Source of the DNA: Acanthococcus lagerstroemiae
Lineage: Eukaryota > Arthropoda > Insecta > Hemiptera > Eriococcidae
Assembly: GCA_031841125.1 (NCBI GenBank)
Contig: CM063108.1
Span: 10,448,142 to 10,512,141 of the forward strand
DNA: 64,000 nucleotides
Direction of reading: 5' to 3'
Every line of letters starts with the position of its first letter. Position 1 is the stretch's first letter. The notes beneath the pieces are model-generated. The model was not told the DNA's origin and did no database searches. It saw nothing but the letters and a program-made list of their open reading frames with translations. This document shows, in pieces, positions 22,493 through 33,389 of this stretch. Position numbers and translations under genes: made by a program.

Positions 22493-23155
22493 CTTCTCTC
22501 CTTTAAAATGTTTGATGGGTTACTATTCATACTTTTTATTCCTTTTCCCCTATTACTGCGTTAAAAATATTCAACGGAGGGGGGGGGGAATGTACCCCAT
22601 GGCTCTCCCCTTGGATCCGCCTCTGAAAATGATGACATGGTCGTAAAGAGGTGGGTTTCCTACCCCTACTTTGTAAAAAAAAATTTTTATGGAGTAGATT
22701 TGAAAAAATTAATTTTTGAATTTTTTGACTATTTTATCTCAAACTTTCCTTTTAGGAGGAGGTTTTGGACACACTTGGAATAGGCACATATTCTAAAAAA
22801 CCAAGCAATAATACGCTAAAAGTTATTTTATGTAAGTACCTACTTTCCATTACAGTCCGTATCTTCTTAAAAGAAATACATAGTAATTGTTATAGATGAA
22901 ATGAGAATTTACATACAATTATTAACATACACGTCTAACGGCCGTTTACGAACGTGATAACGAGGCACTTTCACATTGAAATAAGTTACAATTAAATAAT
23001 TAAAACTACATACAATATTCCAATTTTGCAGTTGCTATAAATCAGAAAGTACTATTTGCTTTATCATAAATAACGTAACTATGTTGAATCTGAACGCTAA
23101 ATAATGAGACCAAAACATTCCATTGTTTCATTGTCCAAAACATCCTTGTAGCTAT
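22493..23155. other. No gene recognised
   Basis: Contains a G-run and TGGATCCGCCTCTG near 22610, probably a scrap of a CAGGCGC-type MITE. The remainder is AT-rich. Confidence 0.5.
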
Positions 23156-23522
23156 ATATATATATATAAAAAAATAATTATAATAACGAAACTATAAGTC
23201 AATCGATGCAGTTTTATTGCTGAAAACAATAAACTGTGGTTACAGTTGAAATATACAAAAATAATATGATACAATAATTACAAATTAAATGCATTACCTG
23301 AATCGAAACAAAGATCCTAATTTACCGGCGAAGCTGTTTCACGAATGTATTTATAATTATCTATAAATTACATGTAGTACAAGCGAGTCAGCAGGTAATC
23401 TCATACTAACTATTGCAGTAGATGCCTTCAGTCGATATACCTACTGAATTGGCTATCAAGTTTATACACGCATGATCAAATTCGGGAAAACCAATTGTAG
23501 AATAGTTTCGTACATATATATG

Positions 23523-23749
23523 TGTAAGATTCTCCTTGTCGTGGCGTGTACTCACTCCGTATCTTTCTTGTCATTTCTTGCATTAGTCATTTAATCGCTC
23601 TCTTCGTACAATTTATACTTCTCATTTGTACCATCCATTCAGTGTATAATCTACCTCGACCGATTGACGACTTCGTTATTGAATTCGCTATTCTTCAATA
23701 AACACACATTCAATTAAAAGTTGTTGATTTTTATTTCGCCAAACTTATA
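23523..23749 (+). repeat. 5' LTR of element A
   Basis: 227 bp, TGTAAG...CTTATA, with an AATAAA polyadenylation hexamer near 23697. It differs from the 3' LTR at only a handful of bases, which suggests a fairly recent insertion. Confidence 0.95.
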
Positions 23750-23775
23750 AATTCAATAACTCGTCGTTTTCTTTT

Positions 23776-23821
23776 TCGCTTCGCTCTTACGCGTTTCGCT
23801 TCGCTCTTACGCGTTTCGCTT
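23776..23821 (+). repeat. 20-bp tandem duplication in the leader of element A
   Basis: TTCGCTTCGCTCTTACGCG is present twice here but once in copy C, a length difference between the two arms. Confidence 0.85.
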
Positions 23822-23888
23822 TTTGTGTCAATATCATTTTCGTTGCACTTTTCGCTTTTCGCGTCATCTCAATTAACTCTTTTACACA

Positions 23889-25077
23889 ATGTTGGTACAA
23901 GTTCGCTTTACCTTTTGTGCGGTTCCGTCACCAGCCGAACCCAAGAATACAGTTACGCATTTGATCTTGATGCAGCCTTTGGGTCAATCGACGACCTACG
24001 CTTTTCCTGAGGAATTCCGCGATTTATCATTTCACAAATCGCTTCTTGAATTACCTGCTGCCAAATTGGCGAAGAAAGATCTCAAGCCAAGGTGGACAAG
24101 AAGATCTTTCAATACTACCCTCACGGAAAAATTGGTCAAGATTTATTTTGACGATGACGAAAATCCGGTCTTCAACAGCAAAATGCTCTTCGATTCCGAA
24201 TACTCGGATCTAGCTTCAGTCTCCTCGTCGTCGACTTCCATTCGTCGACCGCTTTCTCCGCCTTGTAATGCTGAATTGGTACAGACTACCTCTGCCTCAT
24301 TTTTCACCAAGAACGCGGTCGTCTCTAGAATTGGTGCAAAATCTCAATGTTCGAACGCCAAATTGTGGTTACAAATCTTCGAGGGCGAGTGTAGAAGACT
24401 CAACATCAAAGAGGATCGTTACTGGGAGATGATTCGTCTATTTCTGGCAGACAGCGCAGAAAAATGGTACTGTACCACTCGCCTCGCTAATCCTTCAACT
24501 TTGTGGGAATTTTGGCGCCAGTCCTTTTTGGAAAATTTTGGTTCAAAAGGTATCACGGCGGCTTGTTCGGCGTGGAGCTATCGATATATTACAGGTTCGA
24601 TGTCCAACTATGCTCAGAATAAATTAAATCTGCTCGTCTCCTTTAATCCCAAGATGACCGAATTGGACAAAATGGCTCACCTCACACATGGTTACCTCGT
24701 CATCTTCAGGATCAAGTAAATCTTTCTGAGACTTCAACTCTCGGGAAATTATTATCGCTCATCAACTCCTTTGACACTCCTTGTCAGGATTCTTTTTGCT
24801 CCGATTCGTCTCGCACCAGCTACAGTTGTCATCCTTGTTGTCATTCCCGAAACATATCTGCCCTTACTGCAAAAAGAAGGGCTTCGAAAGGTTTCATTTG
24901 GAGAAAGATTGTCTCACCAAGGCTCGCGACAGCAAGTATCGTAATTTTAATTCTAATAGCAGTGCGAATCAAACTTCTTTTTCCAATTCAAACTATAATT
25001 CGAACGTATAAGCCATACACTCGTTTAATATTGATGATCTCAAAAATGAGATTGAAGATATGCAAAAAAACGAGTAA
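23889..25077 (+). pseudogene. Gag of element A (frameshifted)
   Basis: ATG at 23889 opens a capsid-like Gag related to those of B and D (shared blocks: ..RLFLADSAEKWY.., the FW-Q-F-ENFGSKG region). A single T missing near 24688, relative to copy C, ends the frame at 24719. The zinc knuckle C-X2-C-X8-H-X4-C (CPYCKKKGF...HLEKDC, about 24862-24915) lies in another frame, both here and in copy C. A TAA at 25009-25011 then interrupts the run to the slippery site at 25065-25071. The last two lesions are shared with C and predate the duplication; the T loss is private to A. In intact relatives Gag packages the element RNA. Confidence 0.88.
25065..25071 (+). promoter_or_regulatory. -1 frameshift slippery site, element A
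   Basis: Zero-frame codons CAA AAA AAC GAG TAA give the heptamer A_AAA_AAC. Slipping back one base enters the protease frame, which is open from there. The same heptamer is at the same place in B, C and D. Confidence 0.8.
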
Positions 25078-25668
25078 CGCCCCCGTTTGTTGTGCTTAAC
25101 GTAATATTTGGAAACTTTTCTGGGTCTGGTCCTTATGACCCCGGGGCTAACGTATCGGTTATTTCACTTACGACCCTAAAAAAATTAGAAAATTACAAAT
25201 ATTTACTGTTAAAAACTACCTATCATACAACGAGCGGCACGGGCACTATTTTGGATATCACTGTACTTACAATAAAAATTATGAACATCTCAAAGAAAGT
25301 TTTGTTATACGTTCTCGATTCACCTACATTCGCTTACGATTTTATCATCGCACTGGATTTAATACCAATTTTCAAACTAAATTTTGATTATAATTTGAAT
25401 CTCACGCAAATAAGTAACGTAGGACCCTCTGTCGAAATTAATAATCATGATATACCAAAATTTAACATAAGTTGGAATGATTATTTTTCAGAGGAAAAAT
25501 TTATCTCAAAAACTTCTCACTTAGAGAACAATACACAGAAATTGGTGTTGTGGGACGTATGGCGATGCACGCATGCCAAAGTGGCCCCTGAGACACCGCA
25601 CCCCCGGCACCGGAAACTACCCTTTCGGGCATCGCATCAGTACCGAGGGGAACGAATACACAGAAATT
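25072..25668 (+). pseudogene. Protease region of pol, element A (interrupted)
   Basis: An aspartic protease-like domain follows the slippery site. The active-site loop reads YDPGANVSVI, with Pro where Ser or Thr is usual; the flap and the later ..DFIIALDLIP.. block (usual I-L-G-x-D) are recognisable. After a SWNDYF..EEKF linker the frame enters a 111-bp LINE 3' end (25544-25654) with 14-bp direct repeats, which shifts frame and separates protease from RT. The insertion is also present in copy C. Confidence 0.85.
25544..25654 (-). mobile_element. 111-bp R1-type LINE 3' end inside pol
   Basis: AATACACAGAAATT lies on both sides (25530-25543 and 25655-25668), a 14-bp target duplication typical of LINE-type integration. 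Read on the minus strand it matches the last about 110 bp of the R1-clade element at 11399-11997. It has two hairpins: a closing stem (CCCTCGGTAC with GTGCCGGGGG) around an internal loop and GCCC-GAAA-GGGT, and TGGC..ATGCACGCAT..GCCA. There is no coding capacity. Confidence 0.85.
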
Positions 25669-25684
25669 AATTCAAGACTTAATC

Positions 25685-27756
25685 TTGAAAAATCATTCCG
25701 CTTTTGCTCGTCACAAATTCAATGTTGGTAATGTAACGAAATACGAGTGTCCTATTAGCCTATCGAAAGATACATATGTTGCAAAGAAGCCCTACCGCTG
25801 CTCTTACGGGGATCAGGATGAAATCGAAAGGCAGTGTTCCGACCTTCTTAAATTTAAGATGATTTCTCTTTCGTCCTCCCCGTTTGCCTCTCCAGTCACT
25901 CTTCAATACAAGAAGGATGGTTTAAGCAGCGTCAAAGTCAAAACCCGGATGTGTGTGGATTTCCGCAAACTCAACAAATTGATCATTCCCGAATGTCATC
26001 CTTTTCCTCTCATCGATGATATACTTGTAAAAACCAGAGGATGTTCTTGGTTCTCGGCTTTAGACATAAACGCGGCTTTTCATTCGATTCCAATTTGTGC
26101 CTCCGATAGACACAAGTCCGCCTTCATTACGCAGTCTTGCCACTATCACTGGCGCATCATGCCGTTCGGTTTAAAAAACGCGCCTTCGGTTTTCCAGCGA
26201 ATTTTGTCTACGATAATTAAAACTTATAAATTATCTGATTTCTGTATAAACTACCTCGATGATATACTTATTTTCTCTCAATCTCTCGATGATCACATTT
26301 CGCACATCCAGCAAGTTATTTCAGCCGTTTATCGCGAAGGCTTTCGTCTAAACTTTGATAAATGTAATTTCTCTAAACATTCAATTTGTTATCTTAGTCA
26401 TGTTATTAGCCCGAATTTTGTCAAACCGTTAAATGACAACTTAATCGCTATAAAAAATTTCCCTATTCCCTCCTCGCGCCGAAAAATTTGTGAATTCCTC
26501 GGCAAAGTAAATTTTTATCGCAAATTTATTCCAAATTCCTCTCTTTTACTCGAGCCTTTTCACAACCTCCAACAAAAAAACGTATCCTTCTCTTGGTCCC
26601 CCTCATGTCAGCAAAGTTTCGATAAATTAAAAGATTTCCTCACTTCCTCTCCTATTCTGGCAATCTTTGATTGTACTCGGCCTATATTCATCTACACTGA
26701 TGCCAGTGGGGTGGGTATAGGAGCGGTGCTGAAGCAGAAACAGGTTGACAGCTCCTTGATGCCAGTAGCCTATTTCTCAAAAAAATTGTCAGAAGTGGAG
26801 AAAAAAAAAAGAAAGCTATTTATATCAAAAGCTATGCCGTCCGTGAGGCCATCCAGTATTGGCGCTATTGGCTCCTCGGATGCCACTTCACTGTGTACAC
26901 CGATCACAAACCTCTTCAAAATCTCAATCTGAAGGCTCGTCCCAACGAAGAGCTTGGTGATTTGGCCAACGAACTTTTACAGTTCGATTTCACTATCCTT
27001 TATAATCCCGGCTCATCCAACCACGAGGCCGATTGTCTTTCGAGAAACCCTGTACTCAATCCAACTCCTGATCCACCTGTTCCCATACCTATCATCCCTT
27101 CAATATATTTCCTTTCCAATAGCGATATTATTTCTATGCAATTGGGTATTATTAAATCAAGTCTGGATGTCGTTAAAAATAACGTAACGTATAGAAAAAT
27201 ACGCGGTAAATTTCGCATTTTATTGAACCCTGATATGGGTAAATCACTTGTCAAAATGATTCACGATAAGTTTGGTCACATCGGCTCGAAACATATGATA
27301 GCCATTATTTCAAACGATTTCACTTTTCCTGCTATGTACAGTATTATTCATGAATATTGCTCATCATGTGAGGAATGTCTGAAAAATAAATCTCGTCGTC
27401 CTTGTCGTACAGCTTGCTTAGGCATCCTCGGTCCTCCTTCCACACCGTTTCAAATCATGTCACTCGACACCATAGGTGGCTTTTCCAAATATCATCTGTC
27501 TCTCCATTATATGCATCTTCTTGTCGACCACTTTTCTAGGTATGCGTATATTCTATGTTCCAAGGGTCAGACTTCGGGAGAAATGATCTCGCTAATTGAC
27601 TCAGTACAAAGGAAGACTCAGATCAGCATTCTTCTTACTGATCAATATGGCGGATTATCTTCTGGTGAATTTTCATTGTATTGCAAGAACTCGAATATCA
27701 GTCATATCTACACTGCAGTAGACTCCGCCTTTACCGCCTCAACCAGACCTTGGTAA
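25685..27756 (+). pseudogene. RT, RNase H and N-terminal integrase of element A (frameshifted)
   Basis: RT: SPFASPVTL, MCVDFRKLNKL, WFSALDINAAFHSIPI (first catalytic Asp), LPFGLKNAP-like MPFGLKNAPS, and YLDDILIF (catalytic Asp pair, about 26250-26272). RNase H: IYTDASGVGIGAVL (about 26690). At about 26805-26814 the A-run has two extra A compared with C, so the frame changes; it resumes at VYTDHKPL (26893). Integrase: zinc-binding H-x4-H (HDKFGH) with CSSCEEC, then catalytic Asp in MSLDTIG and in LLTDQYGG. A 16-bp deletion at 27732 removes the segment that holds the third acidic residue. Confidence 0.92.
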
Positions 27757-28229
27757 ACCGGATTCGCTGTGTGAGAAATGAATCCTTTCCATCCTCATCC
27801 ATAGATTGGCCTACACTTGCAAAAAGGTGCGTCAAACTCTACAATGATTATCCACATTCTGTTACTTCCTTTCCTCCCTCTTATCTTTTAACAGGTCATT
27901 TTCCTTCAATTCTTCCCTCCTCTCTTTCACCTTCTTCAGACATTACCAGAGATAGGAAACTTGCTTTATTACATACGATTAAAAATCACGAATATAACAA
28001 AAAGGTATATGATAAGAATAAAAACGATGTTACGTATGAAGTCAATGATCTTGTACTTGTCGATAACGGCAATAGGTTAAATAGAGATAAACTCGATCCT
28101 ATTTGCATCGGACCATTTGTAATCTCTCGTAAATTATCTAATAATATTTTCGAATTAACTGTTAAAGACGGCCCTCTGGGTAAACGTTTGTACCATGCAT
28201 CGAAATTGTTACCATACTCTCGCAAATAA
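27732..28229 (+). pseudogene. C-terminal integrase of element A
   Basis: After the 16-bp deletion the frame continues as LNQTLVNRIR, a helical region and the GPY/F-type module (PICIGPFVISRKLSNN..ELT), ending at a stop at 28227-28229, about 75 bp before the 3' LTR. There is no chromodomain. It is out of frame with the catalytic core, so it is not translated with it. Confidence 0.88.
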
Positions 28230-28306
28230 TTATTTGTACCTTTTATCACATCTTTCCTTCCATCTCACCCTTTCTTTCTTACGCTCTTAATGAGTGGGAA
28301 AGGGGA

Positions 28307-28533
28307 TGTAAGATTCTCCTTGTCGTGGCGTGTACTCACTCCGTATCTTTCTTGTCATTTCTTGCATTAGTCATTTAATCGCTCTCTTCGTACAATTTAT
28401 ACTTCTCATTTGTGCCATCCATTCAGTGTATAATCTACCTCCACCGATTGACGACTTTGTTATTGAATTCGCTATTCTTCAATAAACACGCATTCAATTA
28501 AAAGTCGTTGATTTTTATTTCGCCAAACTTATA
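28307..28533 (+). repeat. 3' LTR of element A
   Basis: 227 bp, directly after the polypurine tract at about 28296-28306 and followed by the TATG target duplication. Confidence 0.95.
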
Positions 28534-28549
28534 TATGTACAAGCTGAAT

Positions 28550-29060
28550 CACCCGTCCTTCGGACGGGTTGAAACATATGCATTAGTACATATGAAACGA
28601 AATAACGTATAATTCCCATACAGAAAAAAAAATCTGGCTTTTGGAAAAACAAAAATAAAGAAAATGCAGCATGAAATTGTTTTTTCCTAAAATGGATAAG
28701 CTTTGTAATCTTTGGAAATTAAATAGAATTACCCTTTCTTCTCTATCTCCAAAATGAGAAATGATCGAAATCCTATACATTTCACGTCCTCAATAGAAGT
28801 ACTGAATGGTACTTTTGCCCAAACATATACAATAGTATGAAACGAAATTACATGTAAATTCCCATATGAATATAAATAGGCTTATACTTATAAGCTCTGA
28901 TTATTTTCTTTAATGAAAGAAAATGAAGCATGAAATTGTTTTTTCATAAATGTGTAAGCTTTGTAATCTTTAAAAATTAAATCGAATTACCCGTTCTTCT
29001 CTATCTAAAAAATATTTCAGGCCCTCAATAGGAATACTGAAGGTGCTTTCGTTCATTGTC
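28550..29060. repeat. GC hairpin and two-unit tandem duplication
   Basis: ACCCGTCC-TTC-GGACGGGT (28552-28570) is a perfect 8-bp hairpin. Then two units of about 235 bp (start about 28585 and 28830) share TATGAAACGAAAT, CATGAAATTGTTTTTTC, AAGCTTTGTAATCTTT and TTCTTCTCTATCT. Confidence 0.75.
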
Positions 29061-30379
29061 ACGCCCTGCTTCAATAGTAATAAATATTACCTATCATAAA
29101 GAACTTATTACTACTTGTGACAGTTACTTTTCAGTTTTAAGCATTTTTGGATTTTGGTGAGTTTTTTTCCAAAAGTTCTCAAAACCCAAGATTGAGTGCT
29201 GCTCCCAATTATAGGTATTTTCTGATTCTCCTACAATTCGCTATAAAATATCCTCGCAAATGACACTGAGGCCTTCTAAGTTGTACGCTAGAAAATTCCA
29301 GGTGGAATTTTTTCGATCCGAACAACTTTTGAAAATACCAATTATGGGTCGACCCATGATTGGCAACGACCCACAATTGATACGAAATTTTTTGATATAC
29401 CCACAATTGGTAAGTAGGTATAATAAATCAAATGAAAAATGATGTAGTTTACTTAAGTAAGTATTTCAAATTTATTTTAAAAACACGTTGACTCGCCTTC
29501 TTTGACTTCAAGTGTTTTAAAAACACATTCAACTCGAGTAAATTCACAGTACCAATAATGGGTCTGGAAAAGGGTAGTACCAATTGTGGGTCGGGCTAAA
29601 ATTTAATTTAAAAAAGTAACTGTAAAAACGGGAAATTTGGGAAATTTGGTCGTATAAGTTAAAGTATCATTTGTACTACACTTTTCATTTGATTACCCGA
29701 TCATTCACTTTGATTTTTCGCGATTTTTGCAAATTTTCCCCCCATTTTTTGAATTCCTTTATTCTTTCCGCACACACACATATGTGGACCGAAATCGAAA
29801 ACTCAAGCAGAAAAATGTTCCCTAGACTCTCCTCTGTACAACCATATATAATACGCTGAGAAAATATTGAAATTTCACACACATGAAAAATACGGCATGT
29901 TTTGATAACAACTTTGAAAAAAAATTTGATCACAACAAACACATTGAGTTATGAACTTGAAACCAACATGGATAGTGTAAAACATGTTGGTCCTTCGAAT
30001 AGAAGAGGTTTTGCGTTTGTCCGATGCCTCGATCTAGCGAGGAAACGCGTTTTTGAAAAAAGGACTCACAATTGATGCTAGGCTCAGAATTGGTAGTTTA
30101 CCTTACTATTTTTATTCTTAATGAGATATTTCAGAATAGATCTCAGAGGATAAAAGTTCGAATGATGATGGTTTACATTATAACCTCCTGTCTGAAAAGT
30201 ATTGCCTCTCAGGCAATTTAAAAATTTCCTGAACAGGCAATTATTTGGTAACTTAGTAGTGCTGTGTTCTGATTGGTCGAAGCGGTCGAGGAATTGCCAG
30301 CTTAAATACTTTTTAATACCAGAATTAGCAACTTTTGTCAATGCCATTTTTTTGCCACCTTTTTGCAGACGGACTATTC
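29061..30379. other. No gene recognised
   Basis: AT-rich. Phrases such as CCAATTATGGGTC, CAATTGATACG and CCAATTGTGGGTC recur (29335-29600). No coding signal is supported. Confidence 0.45.
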
Positions 30380-30631
30380 GCCGCTGGCGATTCTACAATT
30401 TACACAGTCGCAGTCAGAGACTCTCAAAAACATTAAAGATATTGGCTTTGATAACAGTTTGTATGTTTGTGTCACAGGTCGCGCTATATGTACTTCTTAT
30501 CATTGTATGTAGTACGATTATAATTTCGCACATTGAAAATGCCAAGCCGGTATAATAATCATCTAAATCTCTTAATCCCTTCAATAAATGAAAAATGAAG
30601 CAAAAAAGTATTTGTAAAATAAAAGTTTGAT

Positions 30632-30663
<32 letters not shown>

Positions 30664-30745
30664 CACTAAAAGATTCGACGCTAGCGCTTCTACAGTTTGC
30701 ACAGTCCCAGTCAGAGGCTCTAAAAAACATTAAAGATATCGGATT
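30380..30745. repeat. Direct repeat pair around a poly-A tract
   Basis: About 65 bp (TTCTACARTTTRCACAGTC to AACATTAAAGATATYGG) occurs at 30380-30445 and again at 30679-30742. Between them is a run of about 33 A (30637-30663), which may be the tail of a retrotransposed sequence. Confidence 0.7.
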
Positions 30746-30867
30746 TCGCAAAATATGAACTGTGTTTTGAACTTGGTATATCTGTCTCCCAACCGGATGC
30801 GCAATCAGTTACCCTAGTTACCCGAGGAATAGTTACCCATTTCCAACCCTCAATTGGGCGCTGTTAA

Positions 30868-30985
30868 GCGTAAGATAACCAATCGACATTTGTAAGCAAA
30901 ATGAGTTATTAGTATTGTTGGAAAGAGCATAAAAAGTATAATTTTTTTAAATTAAGCCCCCGATTCAAAAATGTTACATACTGCC
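30868..30985. mobile_element. Partial copy of the 21-kb MITE
   Basis: ACATTTGTAAGCAAAATGAG, TTATTAGTATTGTTGGAAAG, the poly-T/A stretch and CCGATTCAAAAATGT match 21130-21245 in reverse orientation. Confidence 0.75.
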
Positions 30986-31023
30986 ATATGAGACATTTTT
31001 TATAAGATTTCATTCAGTAATAC

Positions 31024-31653
31024 CTGAGAACACCGATGAGGAAAAATCGAGACTTGTCATTATATTCTAGATTAATCTCTTTAATAAACGAAAAATTAAG
31101 CAAAAAAGTCTTTGTGAAATGAAAATTCGATAATGAAAAAACGACGCATGGCCCAAGTCTTGAACTCATGAAGCCCTAAAGATGTTTCGAATCAATCGAA
31201 TCAAAAAATAAATAAATAAATAGAATCGGTTTTCTTTCTAGTGGATGACTATTGTTATTGTGTACGTTATCTATACCAAAGGCTAAATCAAACATGAGAT
31301 GTATTCTTGCTGCTTCGATGAGTCATGAAAAGGAACGGCCAGAGGAGACTTGTGTCGGTCAGCAGTATTACAAATGATGATGAAAAGGAATGTACTCAAA
31401 ATAAAGATTTCTTACTATTCGTATATGTTCGTGCTTTCTCGTGCAAATTTGTTTTTGATTTTTTGCTCGCAATAGTATAAATACTTTCAATCAAACCTGA
31501 GAACACCAATGAGGAAAAATCGAGACTTGTCTTTATACATTAGATTAATCTCTTTAATATATGAAAAATGAAGCAAAAAAGTATTTGTAAAATGAAAATT
31601 CGATAGTAAAAAAACGACACATGGACCAAGTCTTGAACTCATGAAACCCTAAA
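31024..31653. repeat. Two dispersed copies of a 157-bp repeat
   Basis: 31024-31180 and 31498-31653 share CTGAGAACACCRATGAGGAA, AAATCGAGACTTGTC, TTAATCTCTTTAATA and CAAGTCTTGAACTCATGAA. The inner part also appears at 30585-30640. No coding signal. Confidence 0.8.
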
Positions 31654-31660
31654 ACAGGAT

Positions 31661-32106
31661 TTGTAAAGTAAAAGTTCAATAATAAAAAAACGCAACATGG
31701 CCTGATCCACCACAGTATGTACACTGAGACGCTTTTAGATGAAAGAAATTAAGATTGTCTCTACATATCTACAATGTGTCTACTGGTCACACTGATCACT
31801 CTAAGACGCGTTTACAATGACGGGGTAAGCGCGCGGAACACTCACACATAGACACACATGCAAGGCCACTTTGAAGCTTTATTACAACTTTATGAATGGA
31901 TATTTCAAATCTGTTTCACGCCACACTCCTCTTCGGAAATACATGCTTTCATTTGAGACATTACATGAACAATTTCATGCGGTAACGACGGAGAATAAGG
32001 AAGTCAAAATTTCGCAATTTGTCTTTATATATTAGAAGATGTGTGTATATATATATGTGTGTGTGTGTGTATATACACATACATATATATACATATATAT
32101 AATATG

Positions 32107-32162
<56 letters not shown>

Positions 32163-32544
32163 AGAAATCTCAGGTATCATGTTATCTTATCGTGTAGATA
32201 AGCAAACTCCAGTACAGCCTATTATATTGTCGGTCGAGCAGTTTTGTCAGTACAATTGCAGCACTTGTATCATAAGCTATGTATGAACCTGACAGGTATC
32301 GACTTTGTGTTAATTTCGCTTAATATACTGTAGTGCAATTAACTTGTCGGCTGATTTCCTTCGGTGCGAAACACGCGATCTTATAAATTAACACATTTGA
32401 AAAGAAATTAAGTTTAAATGTCAACGCTTTCGGCGACCTTCTATTTCGCGTATGTGGTGTCACCTGCAAACATAAACAAGCAGCAATGCTGCACGACTAG
32501 GGTCGGTAAATGCTGCAATTCCTATCGTCTGAATTCTGCTAAAC
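31661..32544. other. No gene recognised; TA microsatellite
   Basis: The only clear feature is the (TA)n and (TG)n microsatellite at 32041-32160. The rest is AT-rich. Confidence 0.7.
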
Positions 32545-33330
32545 ATTAACGCACTCTATATTCATCAATAATAAACATCCCACAAAACTACAAACTACGA
32601 CAGAATCGCCATCCATATTACCACTTGATAACATCTGAGTACTGAATAACTTTGAAGAATAATAAATAACTCTAACTCGTACGGGAGTAAGCAGTAACTA
32701 ATCCGACGACAAAAAACATACGAGAGAGTGAGTATCCAATACGTATCTATACAAAACTGAACGTGCACACTTAACACATACACATGTCGAACTGGATAGT
32801 GACGCGCATGTATGTGTAGTCAACAAATACCAAAAGCATTTCTGATAGCTCGAATCCGAATCCTTTTCAATACATTTCAAAGTAATACGCGACGCGAATA
32901 AATTTTTCGGAACTTACCCGCATTCACTAACGCTCTCTATATTCATGAATAATAAACATCCTACGAAACTACCTTAGATCATATATACGTAAATGGATCC
33001 GTAATTCACGGGTAGGCGGTCAAGTGCGGAGGAAGGTTTGTTTATCCAAAGTACAGCGTTCGATCTGTTGATGTTTGTGTTTGTGTCTAGAGGCAGTGAG
33101 TGATAAAGGAAAGGTTGACGAAACCAATAATGCTCACAACAACGTACAACCGCAATATATAGAACGCTGTACTTTGGATATCATCAAATTCAACTTTTTG
33201 GGAGTATTACCTATCCATTTACGTATATATGATCAAAGGAAACTACGAACTACGACAGAATCGCCATCCATATTACCACTTGATAACGTCTAAGTACTGA
33301 ACAACGTGAAGAAGAAGAATAATAAAAAGC
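32545..33330. repeat. Direct repeat pair, second copy split by a MITE
   Basis: Copy 1 (32545-32670) and copy 2 (32925-32972 plus 33239-33330) share CTCTATATTCATSAATAATA, ACGACAGAATCGCCATCC and ATTACCACTTGATAAC. Comparing them shows exactly what was inserted in copy 2. It is not an LTR pair that I can link to element B. Confidence 0.8.
32973..33238. mobile_element. hAT-like MITE with nested inverted repeats
   Basis: 266 bp. The 8-bp target duplication GAAACTAC lies at 32965-32972 and 33239-33246, confirmed by the uninterrupted first repeat copy. The TIRs start CTTAGATC and CTTTGATC and include a perfect 22-bp core. A second perfect inverted pair of 19 bp (TATCCAAAGTACAGCGTTC) lies at 33043-33061 and 33162-33180. 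Confidence 0.85.
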
Positions 33331-33389
33331 GATTGTAATAGGGTCTAGCCGACCCTAAAAACAGTATTCATGTGGTTAAAAGCATTTGA

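Larger units (their letters stand above)
23156..27790 (+). repeat. Inverted segmental duplication, arm 1
   Basis: This interval and 54510-59100 are reverse complements with few differences. The match covers not only the Gypsy element but also about 365 bp of unrelated flank before its 5' LTR (23156-23522 against 58741-59100), starting in a TA-run. Shared flank means duplication of a segment, not two insertions. The other boundary of the pair is hidden by the assembly gap. Confidence 0.9.
23523..28533 (+). mobile_element. Ty3/Gypsy LTR retrotransposon A (complete length, defective)
   Basis: Two 227-bp LTRs (23523-23749, 28307-28533) start TGTAAG and end CTTATA. The 4-bp target duplication TATG lies at 23519-23522 and 28534-28537. 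A purine tract GGGAAAGGGGA directly precedes the 3' LTR. The order gag, protease, RT, RNase H, integrase (domain order of Gypsy, not Copia) is clear. No TGG-type tRNA primer site follows the 5' LTR, so the primer is unknown. There is no env. The copy carries frameshifts in gag and RNase H, a LINE fragment in pol and a 16-bp deletion in integrase, so it cannot make its own proteins. Confidence 0.95.

Noticed and set aside
25544..25654. Hammerhead ribozyme in the 111-bp element
   Set aside because: The minus strand has CTGATGC and GAAA, but the core CUGANGA is not met, the GAAA is a hairpin loop, and the third stem is missing.
31961..32161. 66-residue Tyr/Ile-repeat frame
   Set aside because: It is a translation of the TA microsatellite.
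32545..33330. Direct repeats as LTRs of element B
   Set aside because: They lie together on one side, 380 bp apart, lack TG...CA ends and do not recur after B.
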